From contig CABSYW010000019.1 in the NCBI GenBank assembly GCA_902482035.1, positions 1-48,692 on the forward strand: a stretch of DNA of 48,692 nucleotides, read 5' to 3'. The notes under the pieces were generated by a model. That model made no database searches and was not told the DNA's origin. It saw nothing but the letters and a program-made list of their open reading frames with translations. The position numbers were made by a program, and so were the translations under genes. Positions 11,031 to 18,817 of this stretch are shown here, piece by piece. The first letter of the stretch is position 1. Each line of letters starts with the position of its first letter. The DNA is from an uncultured Collinsella sp. GTDB lineage: Bacteria; Actinomycetota; Coriobacteriia; Coriobacteriales; Coriobacteriaceae.

Positions 11031-11121
11031 GCTATTCCCCGCACGCGCGGTGGTGATCCCTCAGGTAATACAACGGGCATTGCGCTAGCCTGCTGTTTCC
11101 CACACACGCGGGGATGATCCC
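11031..11121 (+). CRISPR. degenerate two-repeat type I-E-like CRISPR remnant
   Basis: Two 30-base units at 11031-11060 and 11092-11121 match at 24 of 30 positions and start 61 bases apart, the repeat-plus-spacer period of type I-E arrays. Both resemble the actinobacterial I-E repeat form, with a CCCCGCACACGCGGGG-like stem (second copy ACACGCGGGGATGATCC). A single 31-base spacer lies between. One period further on (11153) there is no third repeat. No cas gene lies in the window. The divergence between the copies points to a decayed end of an array. Confidence 0.55.
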
Positions 11122-11305
11122 TGCCTGTCCGAGGATGAAGTCAGGCGGCCGGACCGTCTCGTCACGATGTGACTCGACACGCTAGAGGACAGGGTAGAGC
11201 GTCACGTTCTGACGAGCATGGAAGGCTGCGAGTGCCTGGGCAAGTCCGGGGAGTGGCTTAGACGGCGGGATGGCTTTAGCTCCGCTCCCTTGGGGGTCGA
11301 AAGAT

Positions 11306-11764
11306 ATGAAGACATACGTTTATCAGGCGGTGCTCACGCCCGATGAGGACGGTGGTTACGACGTGGAGTTTCCCTCGCTACCGGGATGCTTTGCCTGCGG
11401 TGACACGATTGCCGAGGCCGCCGAGCAGGCCGTGGACGCGGCGAGCACCTACGTGGCTGTGCTCGTGAGGGACGGCCTCGCCGTGCTGGAGCCCGAGTTT
11501 ATCGAGCCCGCAGACGGCGGCCTCTCCATGATGGTCGCCTTCTCCACGGACGAGGGGTATATCGTGGAGGGGGAGACGGTCTCGGCGGCCGGAGCCGCGC
11601 GCGGGCTCTCCGTTTCCCCCGGCAGGATTACCCACATGCTCGACTCGGGAATCCTCACGGGCTACCGCAAGGGCCGCCGCACCTATGTGACCGTGGAGAG
11701 CATAGCGGCGCGCCTGACCGACACGCCCCGCTCGGGCAGGCCCAAGCGGGGCGTGGTCGCATAG
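11306..11764 (+). CDS. HicB-like antitoxin domain with C-terminal DNA-binding domain
   Basis: A 152-residue protein. Residues 1-70 form a HicB-type partial RNase-H fold: KTYVYQAVLTPDEDGGYDVE, then FPSLPGCFACGDTIAEA and a helix ending in VRDGL. Residues about 95-145 (ETVSAAGAARGLSVSPGRI then HMLDSGILTGYRKGRRTYV) look like a winged or excisionase-type helix-turn-helix. HicB antitoxins usually pair with a small HicA RNase toxin encoded next to them. The 280 bases upstream and the bases downstream contain no HicA-like frame, so this appears to be an orphan or solitary regulator. ATG at 11306 is preferred to the GTG at 11270 because the HicB fold begins at KTYVYQ. Confidence 0.75.
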   Translation: MKTYVYQAVLTPDEDGGYDVEFPSLPGCFACGDTIAEAAEQAVDAASTYVAVLVRDGLAVLEPEFIEPADGGLSMMVAFSTDEGYIVEGETVSAAGAARGLSVSPGRITHMLDSGILTGYRKGRRTYVTVESIAARLTDTPRSGRPKRGVVA

Positions 11765-12217
11765 CTTTTGTCCGTCATGAAAGGTGGCCGTAAAAAGGGC
11801 TCTTCGGCTGTCCCCCGGGGCGAACTATTTATGCCGAGTTGAGGTAGCGATTGCCTCTCGAGAAGTCTGGGAAATGTCCCGAAAAGCGTCGCCGCTCTAT
11901 CTGGCGCCTCGGTTATCTCCAGGATAGTGAGCCCAACGCCGCGCAGTGCCCTGACCCTCTCCATCATTTTCCTAGCATATGCTATGTAGACTCCAAGCCG
12001 AACCTCGATTGTCCAACTTCTTCTCCGTAATCTCGCTCCTTTCTGTCCATTCGGGGCGCAAACTTTTGGTTTTAGATCCCGATGTTGGTAGATGTAAATA
12101 AACGGTGGAGCGGCTGCAAAAGATCCGCCTCGCTGGGTAAAATCAGGATGTGCCGCGGAACCCGCTCCTCAGCTACTCAAACTTCGGAGACGCGGGCAAC
12201 GCAGGTGCTAATGTCTA
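11765..12217. other. gene-poor stretch of about 450 bases
   Basis: I see no convincing gene here. A 94-codon minus-strand frame (11967-11683) starts MMERVRALRGVGLTILEI but overlaps the HicB-like gene and turns low-complexity. It may be a relic of a longer gene. No tRNA-like fold or second CRISPR repeat was found. Confidence 0.5.
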
Positions 12218-12245
12218 AAGGGCCGGCTGCAACCGGCCCTTTTCA
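12218..12245. terminator. intrinsic terminator hairpin
   Basis: A nine-pair stem AAGGGCCGG/CCGGCCCTT (12218-12226 and 12233-12241) with loop CTGCAA is followed by TTTC on the plus strand, and the minus-strand side reads CCTTTAG. It could end plus-strand transcription or the 30-codon minus-strand ORF at 12357-12265. Confidence 0.6.
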
Positions 12246-12264
12246 TGACTCCCTTCGCTATCCG

Positions 12265-12357
12265 TTACTGCTTATATTCCCGCCAGATCGAGTAGAGGTT
12301 CCGGGCAATGCCGGTCACATACATCGAGAGGCGCAGGATTTCAAGAAACAAGTTCAT
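12265..12357 (-). CDS. possible 30-residue small membrane-active protein
   Basis: The frame reads MNLFLEILRLSMYVTGIARN and then LYSIWREYKQ before TAA. It is strongly amphipathic and hydrophobic with a charged C-terminus, like many small membrane peptides and type I toxins. A terminator hairpin lies 24 bases after the stop. There is no strong ribosome site (GGGGTGAAG about five bases before the ATG is weak). Coding status is a guess from composition and context. Confidence 0.4.
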   Translation of the reverse strand: MNLFLEILRLSMYVTGIARNLYSIWREYKQ

Positions 12358-12450
12358 AGGCTTCACCCCAATCGGAGATCGGAGCGTTGCCCGCAGGCGG
12401 ATTCCGCGGCAGTCAAGATTTTACCTCACAGGCCGCGGTGGGAGGCACCC

Positions 12451-12494
12451 TGCCCATCCCCTGGTTTGGAGCAGTGTCGATCTAACGGGCAATC
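12451..12494 (+). repeat. 44-base dispersed repeat, right copy
   Basis: This is the partner of 10655-10698 in the same orientation, with 33 of 44 positions identical. It lies just outside the 3' end of the 73-residue minus-strand ORF. It marks the right edge of the patch that holds the PH-like gene, CRISPR remnant and HicB-like gene. Confidence 0.6.
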
Positions 12495-12500
12495 AAACCC

Positions 12501-12722
12501 CTAGCGCTCTTTGAATTGAGCAAGCATCTGCCCGAAGAAGCTGAGCCCGGATGGCTCATAAATGAGTGAACCGCCGTCCGCGGTCCTGTAGAGCCCGCAG
12601 GGGAGGTAGCGCCCGTCGGGGAGGACATAGAGGTTGGCTTCTTTCTTCAGTCCTGCTGGAAATAGCGGAATCCCGTTTTCGTCCATTTGGAACTCATCAA
12701 TATTCGCGATCTCTCTTTCCAT
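12501..12722 (-). CDS. hypothetical protein, 73 residues
   Basis: MEREIANIDEFQMDENGIPL opens the protein and GLSFFGQMLAQFKER closes it. The middle (LYVLPDGRYLPCGLYRTADG) is strand-rich. The composition is typical of a real soluble protein, not a shadow frame. I recognise no family. It lies 35 bases after the ADP-ribosylglycohydrolase gene on the same strand and may be co-transcribed. No strong ribosome site is seen before the ATG. Confidence 0.55.
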   Translation of the reverse strand: MEREIANIDEFQMDENGIPLFPAGLKKEANLYVLPDGRYLPCGLYRTADGGSLIYEPSGLSFFGQMLAQFKER

Positions 12723-12757
12723 GGCGCCTGCTGGTCAGTTTCTATCGTAAGTGCGCC

Positions 12758-13546
12758 CTAAAACAAACACTGCTCTATCAGCTCTTTACCGCGCAAGGCG
12801 TCGATCCACTCTCGTGGAATTGCGTCGATGCCGTATGCCGTGCCGGCGAGCGCACCTGCGACGGCTGCGGTGGTGTCGGTGTCGTCGCCCAGGTTGACGG
12901 CGGCAAGCACGCAATCTTCGTAGCTGTTAGTGTTGACGAAACACCAGGTGGCTGCTTTGAGCGTGTCGCGCACGAAGCCGCCAGACCTGATTTCATGCTC
13001 GGGCACGTCTTTCAGCTGGAGCACCCACGAGGGAAGCGCGTCGTTCATCACATCCCTCATTAGCTCGATAAATATGACGCATGCATCGGTCGACGTTCTG
13101 TGGGCGTGCGTAATCGCGGAGACCTCGCAGATCTCGTCGTCTGTCGCATCGGTGAACGCCAGGGGAGCGATGCGCATGAGCGATCCGTTGCCGTTGTCGC
13201 GCTCGCCGGAGCCTCCTTTGCCGGTGTGCAAGGCGCGGGCGGTCGTGCCGCCATAATCGAAAACGCCGTCGATCGTATACTCGCCACGGGCAATCCAGCT
13301 GACGAATTTGTCGCGCATGTCTGCGGTGTCGATGTGCCCAAGCTCTCTAATCGAGTCGCAGGTAGCAAGCGTCATGGACGTGTCATCGCTCCAGGTGCCG
13401 GCGGGCTGCCCGTGCGTGCCGTAGCCGATCATGTCGGTGCATTCGAACGTGCCGCGAGGCATAAACTCGTATGGAACGCCCAGCGCGTCGCCGACGGCAA
13501 GCCCATAGATGCAATCGCGTAGTGTTGTTTTCGGTCTGTCTGTCAT
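12758..13546 (-). CDS. ADP-ribosylglycohydrolase family protein
   Basis: A 262-residue member of the DraG/ARH family, which removes ADP-ribose from proteins, nucleic acids or small molecules using two metal ions. The signatures are all present: GLAVGDALGVPYEF near the N-terminus, the metal-binding TWSDDTSM (about 50), NGNGSLMRIAP (about 120), and the C-terminal NLGDDTDTTAAVAGALAGT (about 218-236). Length is normal. The likely start is ATG at 13546. The physiological substrate cannot be told from sequence. It lies beside a DUF1016 nuclease in an accessory region, so a defence role is possible but unproven. Confidence 0.9.
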   Translation of the reverse strand: MTDRPKTTLRDCIYGLAVGDALGVPYEFMPRGTFECTDMIGYGTHGQPAGTWSDDTSMTLATCDSIRELGHIDTADMRDKFVSWIARGEYTIDGVFDYGGTTARALHTGKGGSGERDNGNGSLMRIAPLAFTDATDDEICEVSAITHAHRTSTDACVIFIELMRDVMNDALPSWVLQLKDVPEHEIRSGGFVRDTLKAATWCFVNTNSYEDCVLAAVNLGDDTDTTAAVAGALAGTAYGIDAIPREWIDALRGKELIEQCLF

Positions 13547-13609
13547 GGAGCGCTCCTCTTATGTCGGGGGATATGAAACGCCGTCGGGGGTATCGGTCGC
13601 AACGTGCTG

Positions 13610-14659
13610 CTACCCTTGCGCTTTGCCATTAGTCGCTTCGTTGATGGCGCGGTACTCGGCACTCAGCTCGCGCGCCAGCTCTTCCTTGCTTGGAAGATAC
13701 GGCAGGTATTTGGCGGCAAACACTTGGTCGTTGTCTTCGGGCAGCGTGTACTCGACAATCGAATCGCTTTTGTCCGCGCAGAGCACGATGCCTATGGGCG
13801 GATTGTCGCCTTCGTTCATGAGCTCGCGCGTGTAGTAGTTCACATACATTTGCATCTGGCCCAGGTCCTGATGCGTAAGGTCATCGGTCTTAAGGTCGAT
13901 GAGCACGAAGCAGCGCATCAGATAGTTGTAAAAAACAAGGTCAATATAGAAATGGCGTCCATCAAAGGTGATGCGCTTTTGGCGCGCCTCGAAAGCGAAG
14001 CCACGACCAAGCTCCAGCAGGAACTTCTGAAGATGCGTGATGAGCGCCTGCTCTAGATCGCTCTCGCGAAACGTAGCATCGTCCGAGAAACCTAAAAACT
14101 CCAGTACATATGGGTCGCGGATGATATCCTCGGGGCGACGAGCCGGGGCGCTCTCTTGGATTTCCTGGGTGACGGCCTCTTTGTCCTTGCTGGTAAGTAG
14201 GCGCTCGCGGAACATGGTGTTGATCTGGCGTTCGAGCTGGCGCGTGCTCCAGCGAGAAACGGCGCATTCGTTCATGTACCATGTGCGAGCATCAGGGTCG
14301 GGAATGCGCATCAACCTGCGGTAATGTGTCCAGCTCAATTCGGGACGCAGTGAGTCCCGAATTGGAAATGCAAGATAGAACTGACGCATTTTGCGCAGCT
14401 CTCTTGCTTCAAAACTTTTACCAAAATCCTTGGTAAGTCTGATTGCGAGGGCCTTGAGCAGCGCCTCTCCATACTTGGCGCGCCCCTCTCCGCCCTGTTC
14501 ATCAACAATACTCTTGCCGATCTCCCAATATGCCTCAACCATCGCAAAGTTAACGGCGGTATAGGCCTTGTCGCGAGCGGCGTTGAGAATCGAGGAGACC
14601 TGCTTGTAAAAACCTTCGGGCACGATTGCCGATTCTCCACGGTTTACCAGTTCGCCCAT
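13610..14659 (-). CDS. DUF1016/YhcG family PDDEXK nuclease-like protein
   Basis: A 349-residue protein. The N-terminal DUF1016 helical domain (about 10-160) carries VEAYWEIGKSIVDEQG, YGEALLKALAIRLTKDFG and FSARELRKMRQFYLAFP-like text (FEARELRKMRQFYLAFP). The C-terminal PDDEXK-like domain (about 185-330) carries FTVDLVFYN-like text (FYIDLVFYNYLMRCFVLIDLK), with Asp and the Asp-Leu-Lys of the active core, then GQMQMYVNYY and IGIVLCADKS. Members occur beside restriction systems and mobile elements. ATG at 14659 is preferred to the GTG one codon upstream. Nuclease activity is predicted from the family only. Confidence 0.85.
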   Translation of the reverse strand: MGELVNRGESAIVPEGFYKQVSSILNAARDKAYTAVNFAMVEAYWEIGKSIVDEQGGEGRAKYGEALLKALAIRLTKDFGKSFEARELRKMRQFYLAFPIRDSLRPELSWTHYRRLMRIPDPDARTWYMNECAVSRWSTRQLERQINTMFRERLLTSKDKEAVTQEIQESAPARRPEDIIRDPYVLEFLGFSDDATFRESDLEQALITHLQKFLLELGRGFAFEARQKRITFDGRHFYIDLVFYNYLMRCFVLIDLKTDDLTHQDLGQMQMYVNYYTRELMNEGDNPPIGIVLCADKSDSIVEYTLPEDNDQVFAAKYLPYLPSKEELARELSAEYRAINEATNGKAQG

Positions 14660-14826
14660 CACTGTCGCCCCACTTTCCTTTTGTGGAATGCGTCTTTATC
14701 GCATTTAGTTTAAAGCCTCGCGCGGACACGAATCGCTGTGCTGTCTGACATCTTCGCATGGGGCCTTGCGGTGACTAAAATGTGACCATAGAGGCAGTTT
14801 TAGCGAATCCCACGGCAGTGACGCGT

Positions 14827-15096
14827 ATGGACAATAACACGCTGCTATTCCAGGACAAAGGTTCGGGTAGGTATAAAGACGTCAAGATCTACCCCAACCG
14901 TATTGAGGTGCTCAAGAAGGGCACTTTTGGTGGCAAGCACACCGAGATTGTCTATCTTAAGGACATTACGGGGGTCAACAGGATCAAGGGCCGCGATGTT
15001 TTTCTGCGTAACAGGCTGTTGACTGCTTGTGTTTTTAGCCTGAGCAGCCGTGCGAAGGCCCAGGAGTTTGTTAACGCGCTGAACATGGTGATGTAG
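14827..15096 (+). CDS. small PH-like domain protein, copy 2
   Basis: An 89-residue paralogue of the protein at 10755-11024, with the same length and the same opening (MDNNTLLFQDKGSGRYKDV versus MDNDTLLFRDKGAGVFKEI) and ending. The frame is open to a GTG at 14782, giving 104 residues, but the ATG at 14827 aligns with the paralogue's start, so I chose it. Neither start has a good ribosome site. A TAAAAT box at 14776-14781 may be its -10. Probable PH-like fold; function unknown. Confidence 0.7.
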   Translation: MDNNTLLFQDKGSGRYKDVKIYPNRIEVLKKGTFGGKHTEIVYLKDITGVNRIKGRDVFLRNRLLTACVFSLSSRAKAQEFVNALNMVM

Positions 15097-15128
15097 CCTA
15101 TGGCGGCGTTTGGGCCAAGGTAAAAATC

Positions 15129-15157
15129 GGGGGCACAGAACGGTGTCCTGCGCCCCC
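15129..15157 (-). terminator. terminator of the phospholipase-like gene
   Basis: On the minus strand a GGGGGC...GCCCCC stem (15157-15129, with inner pairs) is followed by GATTTTTACC, a U-run after a GC-rich hairpin. It serves the gene at 15191-17677. On the plus strand it may also end the PH-like gene. Confidence 0.7.
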
Positions 15158-15190
15158 CATTGAGTCGATGTGTCTAAAAGGCCGGCTTGC

Positions 15191-17677
15191 CTATTCGCTG
15201 CCGTCCCCAGCGTTTTCGCGGTCGTTGGCAAGCATTGCCGCGCCGGCGACCGTTGTCGCTACGGCGGCGGCAGCGAGCCCGGCGGCAATGCCGGAGCCGT
15301 CGCCCGTGTCGGCGAGTTTTCCGCCCGAGTTCTTGCCCTTGTTGCCCTTACCGTTCTTATCAGCGCTGCCTGCGTTGGAACCCGTGCCACCGTCGGTGCC
15401 GGTGCCGCCTGCACTGCTCGAGGCCGCTACGGTAAAGCTCGCGGCTCCGTCATTAGCAAGCTTGTAGTTTTGCGCCGCGTCGCCCAAAAGACCGTTCGCG
15501 CGCACCCAGTACGTTCCCGCGGTAAATGCCTCGCCCTCGGCCATTGCCGTGCCCGGAGCGCCGTCCGCGTCGTGCACAAACTCGAGCTGAGCCGTGCAGG
15601 CATCGTTTTCGAGTTTGCCCTCGAGCAGCGCCGCGACCTTTGTGCGCACATCCTCGCCGGCCTTAAGGCCTTCGAGCCCCTCAAAGTGGGGTGTCAGTGC
15701 GCGCGGATCGATATCGATGGGCACGGATCCCTGCAGCCCCGTAACGGTCTCGTTGCCCAAGGCGTCGACATCCACGTATTCGATGGTAAACGCATGGCCC
15801 GAAGCCGCCACGTTGAGTACGTTGCTGCTGTCGACAAGGCGGAAATGGCCCTCGCCAACGGTCTTGCCATCCTGGAGCGAGGCATCGCTCAGCGAGTCGC
15901 CGTACGTCATGCGCATGCGGGTCGGGAGGCAGCACGAAGCCGACTGCGTGTGCTTCGTATCGTAATTGTAATTGCGCTGGTAGATGCTCCGGGCCAGCGC
16001 CGCATCAACAAAGTCGGATGCGATGATGCCAATGTGTTTGAGGTAATCTGACTTTGTATCCTCGGTGCCGCTGGGATTGATGTACGGGCTCTTGTACAGA
16101 TGCTCGTTGACTACTCGTGCCGAGGTAAAAGGATTGCCTCCGTGCGACAAGCCCGTGCAGCTGGTGTAGTTGATAGACCAGCAACGCTCCTGGACTTGCA
16201 CCTCGGCCCCGGCATCGTCCACGACGTCCACCTTGTTGCACGTGCGCCCGGTCGTTTCCTTCAGCGCATTATCGACCCAGCTGAGCTTGTCGGTTCCCGT
16301 GAGTTTGTACTTGTCCTGGGCATATACCTTGGTGCAATAGGGCTCTTCATTGCCCGTTTCCCCTATGGCTTCAAATCCCCGCGCGTCTTGGACGAGACAC
16401 ATCGACTGCCCGGAATGCGCCTTGATCTTGTCATCCCATTGGGTGAGGTCGAGGCCCCACGTGTGGCCGCTTACGCTGTTGCCGGCGAGCCCAAATCGAC
16501 GCAGCAGGACGATCTTTCCGCGCACCTCGCCCAGCGTGGGGACGTGGCTCGACGTGTAGAACAGGTTGGGGTTATCGGCCATAACCTTGGCGAAGGCCGT
16601 CGTTATGCTTTCGTCGGTAGCCTCATCGTTGCCGCGCGATGCGAGCATGATGAGCGCTTCTGACGGGTTTTCGTTCAAAAACGTTTTGAAGTACCCGATG
16701 ACATCGGAGAGATGCAGATAGTTCCCGTCTTTTTTGAGTAGGTAGAAAATCCCGTGGTCGATGCCGGGGTCATCGCCCTTTCCGAGCCGGATATCAAAAT
16801 AGCGAATGCCTTCGAGCAACTGCGTGGGAATGTAATCCTGCTGGCATTTTACTTGCGAGGATTGGGGCTCAGTGTCGTTGTCCACGCTGCAGGTGCCCGA
16901 ATCGTGCGTACCCGGGATGCTCAGCTCGTCGAGGAACTTGTTGTCGTCGACGTATTTCATCCAACATGGTCCGTCGACGTAGCTGCTGTACGTGATCCAG
17001 TCGAGGCTGCTAACCGTGGCATCGTTCTTTTTCATGTCGTAACCGATAAGTTCGAGCTCCCACGGAATGCTCTTACTCTTATGGCAGATCTTATTGTTGT
17101 CCTGGTCTTCGCCGTTCGATTCTATTGCCAGGTACTTAATGTCTTTTTTCTCGGTTTCTTTCTCGACCGTGCGGTCTCGGATGATATAGGTTCCGTTTGA
17201 TTGACGCTCGAACGCAAAAGCGCGGCTGGGCTTGTTGTCATACTCGCCGCCCCATACGTGGATGACCTTTCCATCTTTGTCAGAGTCGTCGTCGACCGAC
17301 CAAATGCTGTAGCCCGTCTTTTTATGCTCTTCGAAATTGAGCAAGGTGCGGATAGCATACCAGTTTGTATCGTCATTCTTGGTCGTTACGTTCTCAAGGA
17401 TGAGCTTGCTGGACGTGCCGTCGTTAAACAGGTGGCAGACGTTGCCGCGAACGTTGCCGTCTTGGTTGACGCTCGCGGTGCGAAAATAGCCCGCGGGGCG
17501 AAGGCGAATGACGAAATTGTCGAGGCTGTCCGACGGTGCGGGTGTGTTGTCTGCAAATGCCGCTCGCAGGGGAATGCCCGGCGCTGCGGTTTCGGGCAGG
17601 CTTGCAAGTGGTGACAACGCCGCAAGCCCTAGGCCCAGCGTAAACGCTCGGCGGCTGATGGCATGGTGTTCGGTCAT
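15191..17677 (-). CDS. secreted, wall-anchored phosphatidylinositol-specific phospholipase C-like protein
   Basis: An 828-residue surface protein. The N-terminus SRRAFTLGLGLAALSPL has a twin-arginine-like signal. Residues about 50-215 form a beta-rich ricin-like region. The PI-PLC X domain (about 225-580) has both catalytic histidines: His258 in SIPGTHDSGTC and His308 in DPGIDHGIFYLL, with EGIRYFDIRLG between. MALDOMAIN-like text is absent; a C-terminal beta-sandwich follows (about 610-740). The tail is a Gly/Lys-rich linker, then LADTGDGSG and a hydrophobic stretch, an LPxTG-like sorting signal (788-815). The family cleaves phosphoinositides or their glycans. Host GPI anchors are a possible but untested substrate. 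It stands alone with its own terminator. Confidence 0.85.
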   Translation of the reverse strand: MTEHHAISRRAFTLGLGLAALSPLASLPETAAPGIPLRAAFADNTPAPSDSLDNFVIRLRPAGYFRTASVNQDGNVRGNVCHLFNDGTSSKLILENVTTKNDDTNWYAIRTLLNFEEHKKTGYSIWSVDDDSDKDGKVIHVWGGEYDNKPSRAFAFERQSNGTYIIRDRTVEKETEKKDIKYLAIESNGEDQDNNKICHKSKSIPWELELIGYDMKKNDATVSSLDWITYSSYVDGPCWMKYVDDNKFLDELSIPGTHDSGTCSVDNDTEPQSSQVKCQQDYIPTQLLEGIRYFDIRLGKGDDPGIDHGIFYLLKKDGNYLHLSDVIGYFKTFLNENPSEALIMLASRGNDEATDESITTAFAKVMADNPNLFYTSSHVPTLGEVRGKIVLLRRFGLAGNSVSGHTWGLDLTQWDDKIKAHSGQSMCLVQDARGFEAIGETGNEEPYCTKVYAQDKYKLTGTDKLSWVDNALKETTGRTCNKVDVVDDAGAEVQVQERCWSINYTSCTGLSHGGNPFTSARVVNEHLYKSPYINPSGTEDTKSDYLKHIGIIASDFVDAALARSIYQRNYNYDTKHTQSASCCLPTRMRMTYGDSLSDASLQDGKTVGEGHFRLVDSSNVLNVAASGHAFTIEYVDVDALGNETVTGLQGSVPIDIDPRALTPHFEGLEGLKAGEDVRTKVAALLEGKLENDACTAQLEFVHDADGAPGTAMAEGEAFTAGTYWVRANGLLGDAAQNYKLANDGAASFTVAASSSAGGTGTDGGTGSNAGSADKNGKGNKGKNSGGKLADTGDGSGIAAGLAAAAVATTVAGAAMLANDRENAGDGSE

Positions 17678-17884
17678 AACTTCTCCATTCGCAGAGTGCG
17701 GTTATGCGATAGTTTTGGTCACTATACTGCCCAGATGTTTAAAGATGCTGGTTTAATTGTCTGCGCGGCGCAATAAATCGGTGGGCGGACGTGTTGGGGT
17801 GTTTGTCGTTTTCGTACTGTTGCCACATTTGGGGCGGTTCCGGCGTCCGGCATCCTCGCGTTCGTCGGCTACAGGCATAAGAAA

Positions 17885-17910
17885 GGGAGGGTCGGTTTAC
17901 CGGCCCTCCC
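17885..17910 (-). terminator. terminator of lipoprotein gene 1
   Basis: An 11-base imperfect stem (GGGAGGGtCGG/CCGgCCCTCCC) is followed on the minus strand by TTTCTTAT. It lies 72 bases after the stop of the gene at 17983-18576. Confidence 0.75.
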
Positions 17911-17982
17911 TGGGTACGAAGCGCTGGGGTACCGTCGCTTGTTTGCACTGCGACCGTGTTTCCCGTTGCGCTCGCCAGTCGC

Positions 17983-18576
17983 TTAGCGCTTGATCTCGAT
18001 ATCGTCGAGCTTGACGTCCATGGCCTCGGTCTTGGCCTCGGCGATGTCGTCGGCAAATTCCAGAGACTTCATCATGGTCTCGACGGCGTCCTTGTGCTCC
18101 TCGACGTTGTCGATACGCACATACACACTGCCGCCGTCAACGTCGGTGAAGTATTCGGTCGTTACGCCGCCCGAGTGTGTATAGGAAGCGTTGCGCCAAG
18201 TCTTGCCGTTGTACTTGACGGGGTCATTTTCGGTCCACTCAAAGCTGGCATTCCACTTTGCCTCGTAGTCGAACAGCTCGTCGGCGTTCTTGTCAGGATC
18301 GAAGACGGGGATGAAGCGATCGCTGGCGTGCTCGCTCTCGGTGAACTTAAACTGGGCCCTGTCGGCGGTGTCGCCGGCAACGTCGGTAATCTCGACGCCC
18401 TCGGGAACCTCGACCTTAAACCAAATGAAGTCGGTCCTCATATCCACGGCTGGCTTTTCTGCCCCGCCGCCACCGCCACTTCCGGTAGCGTCGCCGCTGC
18501 CACCGCAGCCCACCAGGGCAACTGCGGCAAAGAGACTGATGCAGAGGGTGAGAATCGCAAAGGCCTTCTTTTTCAT
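17983..18576 (-). CDS. lipoprotein, paralogue 1
   Basis: A 197-residue predicted lipoprotein. The signal peptide MKKKAFAILTLCISLFAAVA ends in the lipobox LVGCGGSG, so the mature protein begins at Cys24 and is tethered to the membrane. A Gly/Ser-rich linker precedes a single soluble domain with FIWFKVEVPEGVEITDVAGD and a C-terminal VEHKDAVETMMKSLEF. It is clearly homologous to the gene at 18818-19417. I recognise no named family; a binding role is only a guess. GAGGAGG gives a strong ribosome site at 18576. Confidence 0.85.
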   Translation of the reverse strand: MKKKAFAILTLCISLFAAVALVGCGGSGDATGSGGGGGAEKPAVDMRTDFIWFKVEVPEGVEITDVAGDTADRAQFKFTESEHASDRFIPVFDPDKNADELFDYEAKWNASFEWTENDPVKYNGKTWRNASYTHSGGVTTEYFTDVDGGSVYVRIDNVEEHKDAVETMMKSLEFADDIAEAKTEAMDVKLDDIEIKR

Positions 18577-18719
18577 GGTCGTGTCCTCCTCGATCTGTAA
18601 CCGCCCATGGATTACCTGTCTTTACTGTACGCGTGGACGGCTCGCTAGGGTGGGCCATGTGTCCCATTCTGAGGGCCGGATTTGCGCCGTTAAGTGGCAA
18701 TATGTTCGGGCGCAAAAGA

Positions 18720-18748
18720 GGGGAGGGCTGGTGCTGTCGGCCCTCCCC
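18720..18748 (-). terminator. terminator of lipoprotein gene 2
   Basis: An eight-pair GGGGAGGG/CCCTCCCC stem (18720-18727, 18741-18748) is followed on the minus strand by CTCTTTTG. Its form closely matches the terminator of the paralogous gene, as if gene and terminator were duplicated together. Confidence 0.75.
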
Positions 18749-18817
18749 GGGTTGGGCGCCCGTTGTTTTAATGGGGCGCATGTGCGCGGGTGCGCGTAGG
18801 CGCGTGCGGGTGTCCCG

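Noticed and set aside
11025..11305. A HicA toxin frame before the HicB-like gene
   Set aside because: I searched the gap by eye on both strands and found no HicA signature.
12082..12504. A possible protein of 140 codons
   Set aside because: It crosses a terminator hairpin and the dispersed repeat, and its composition is unlike a real protein.
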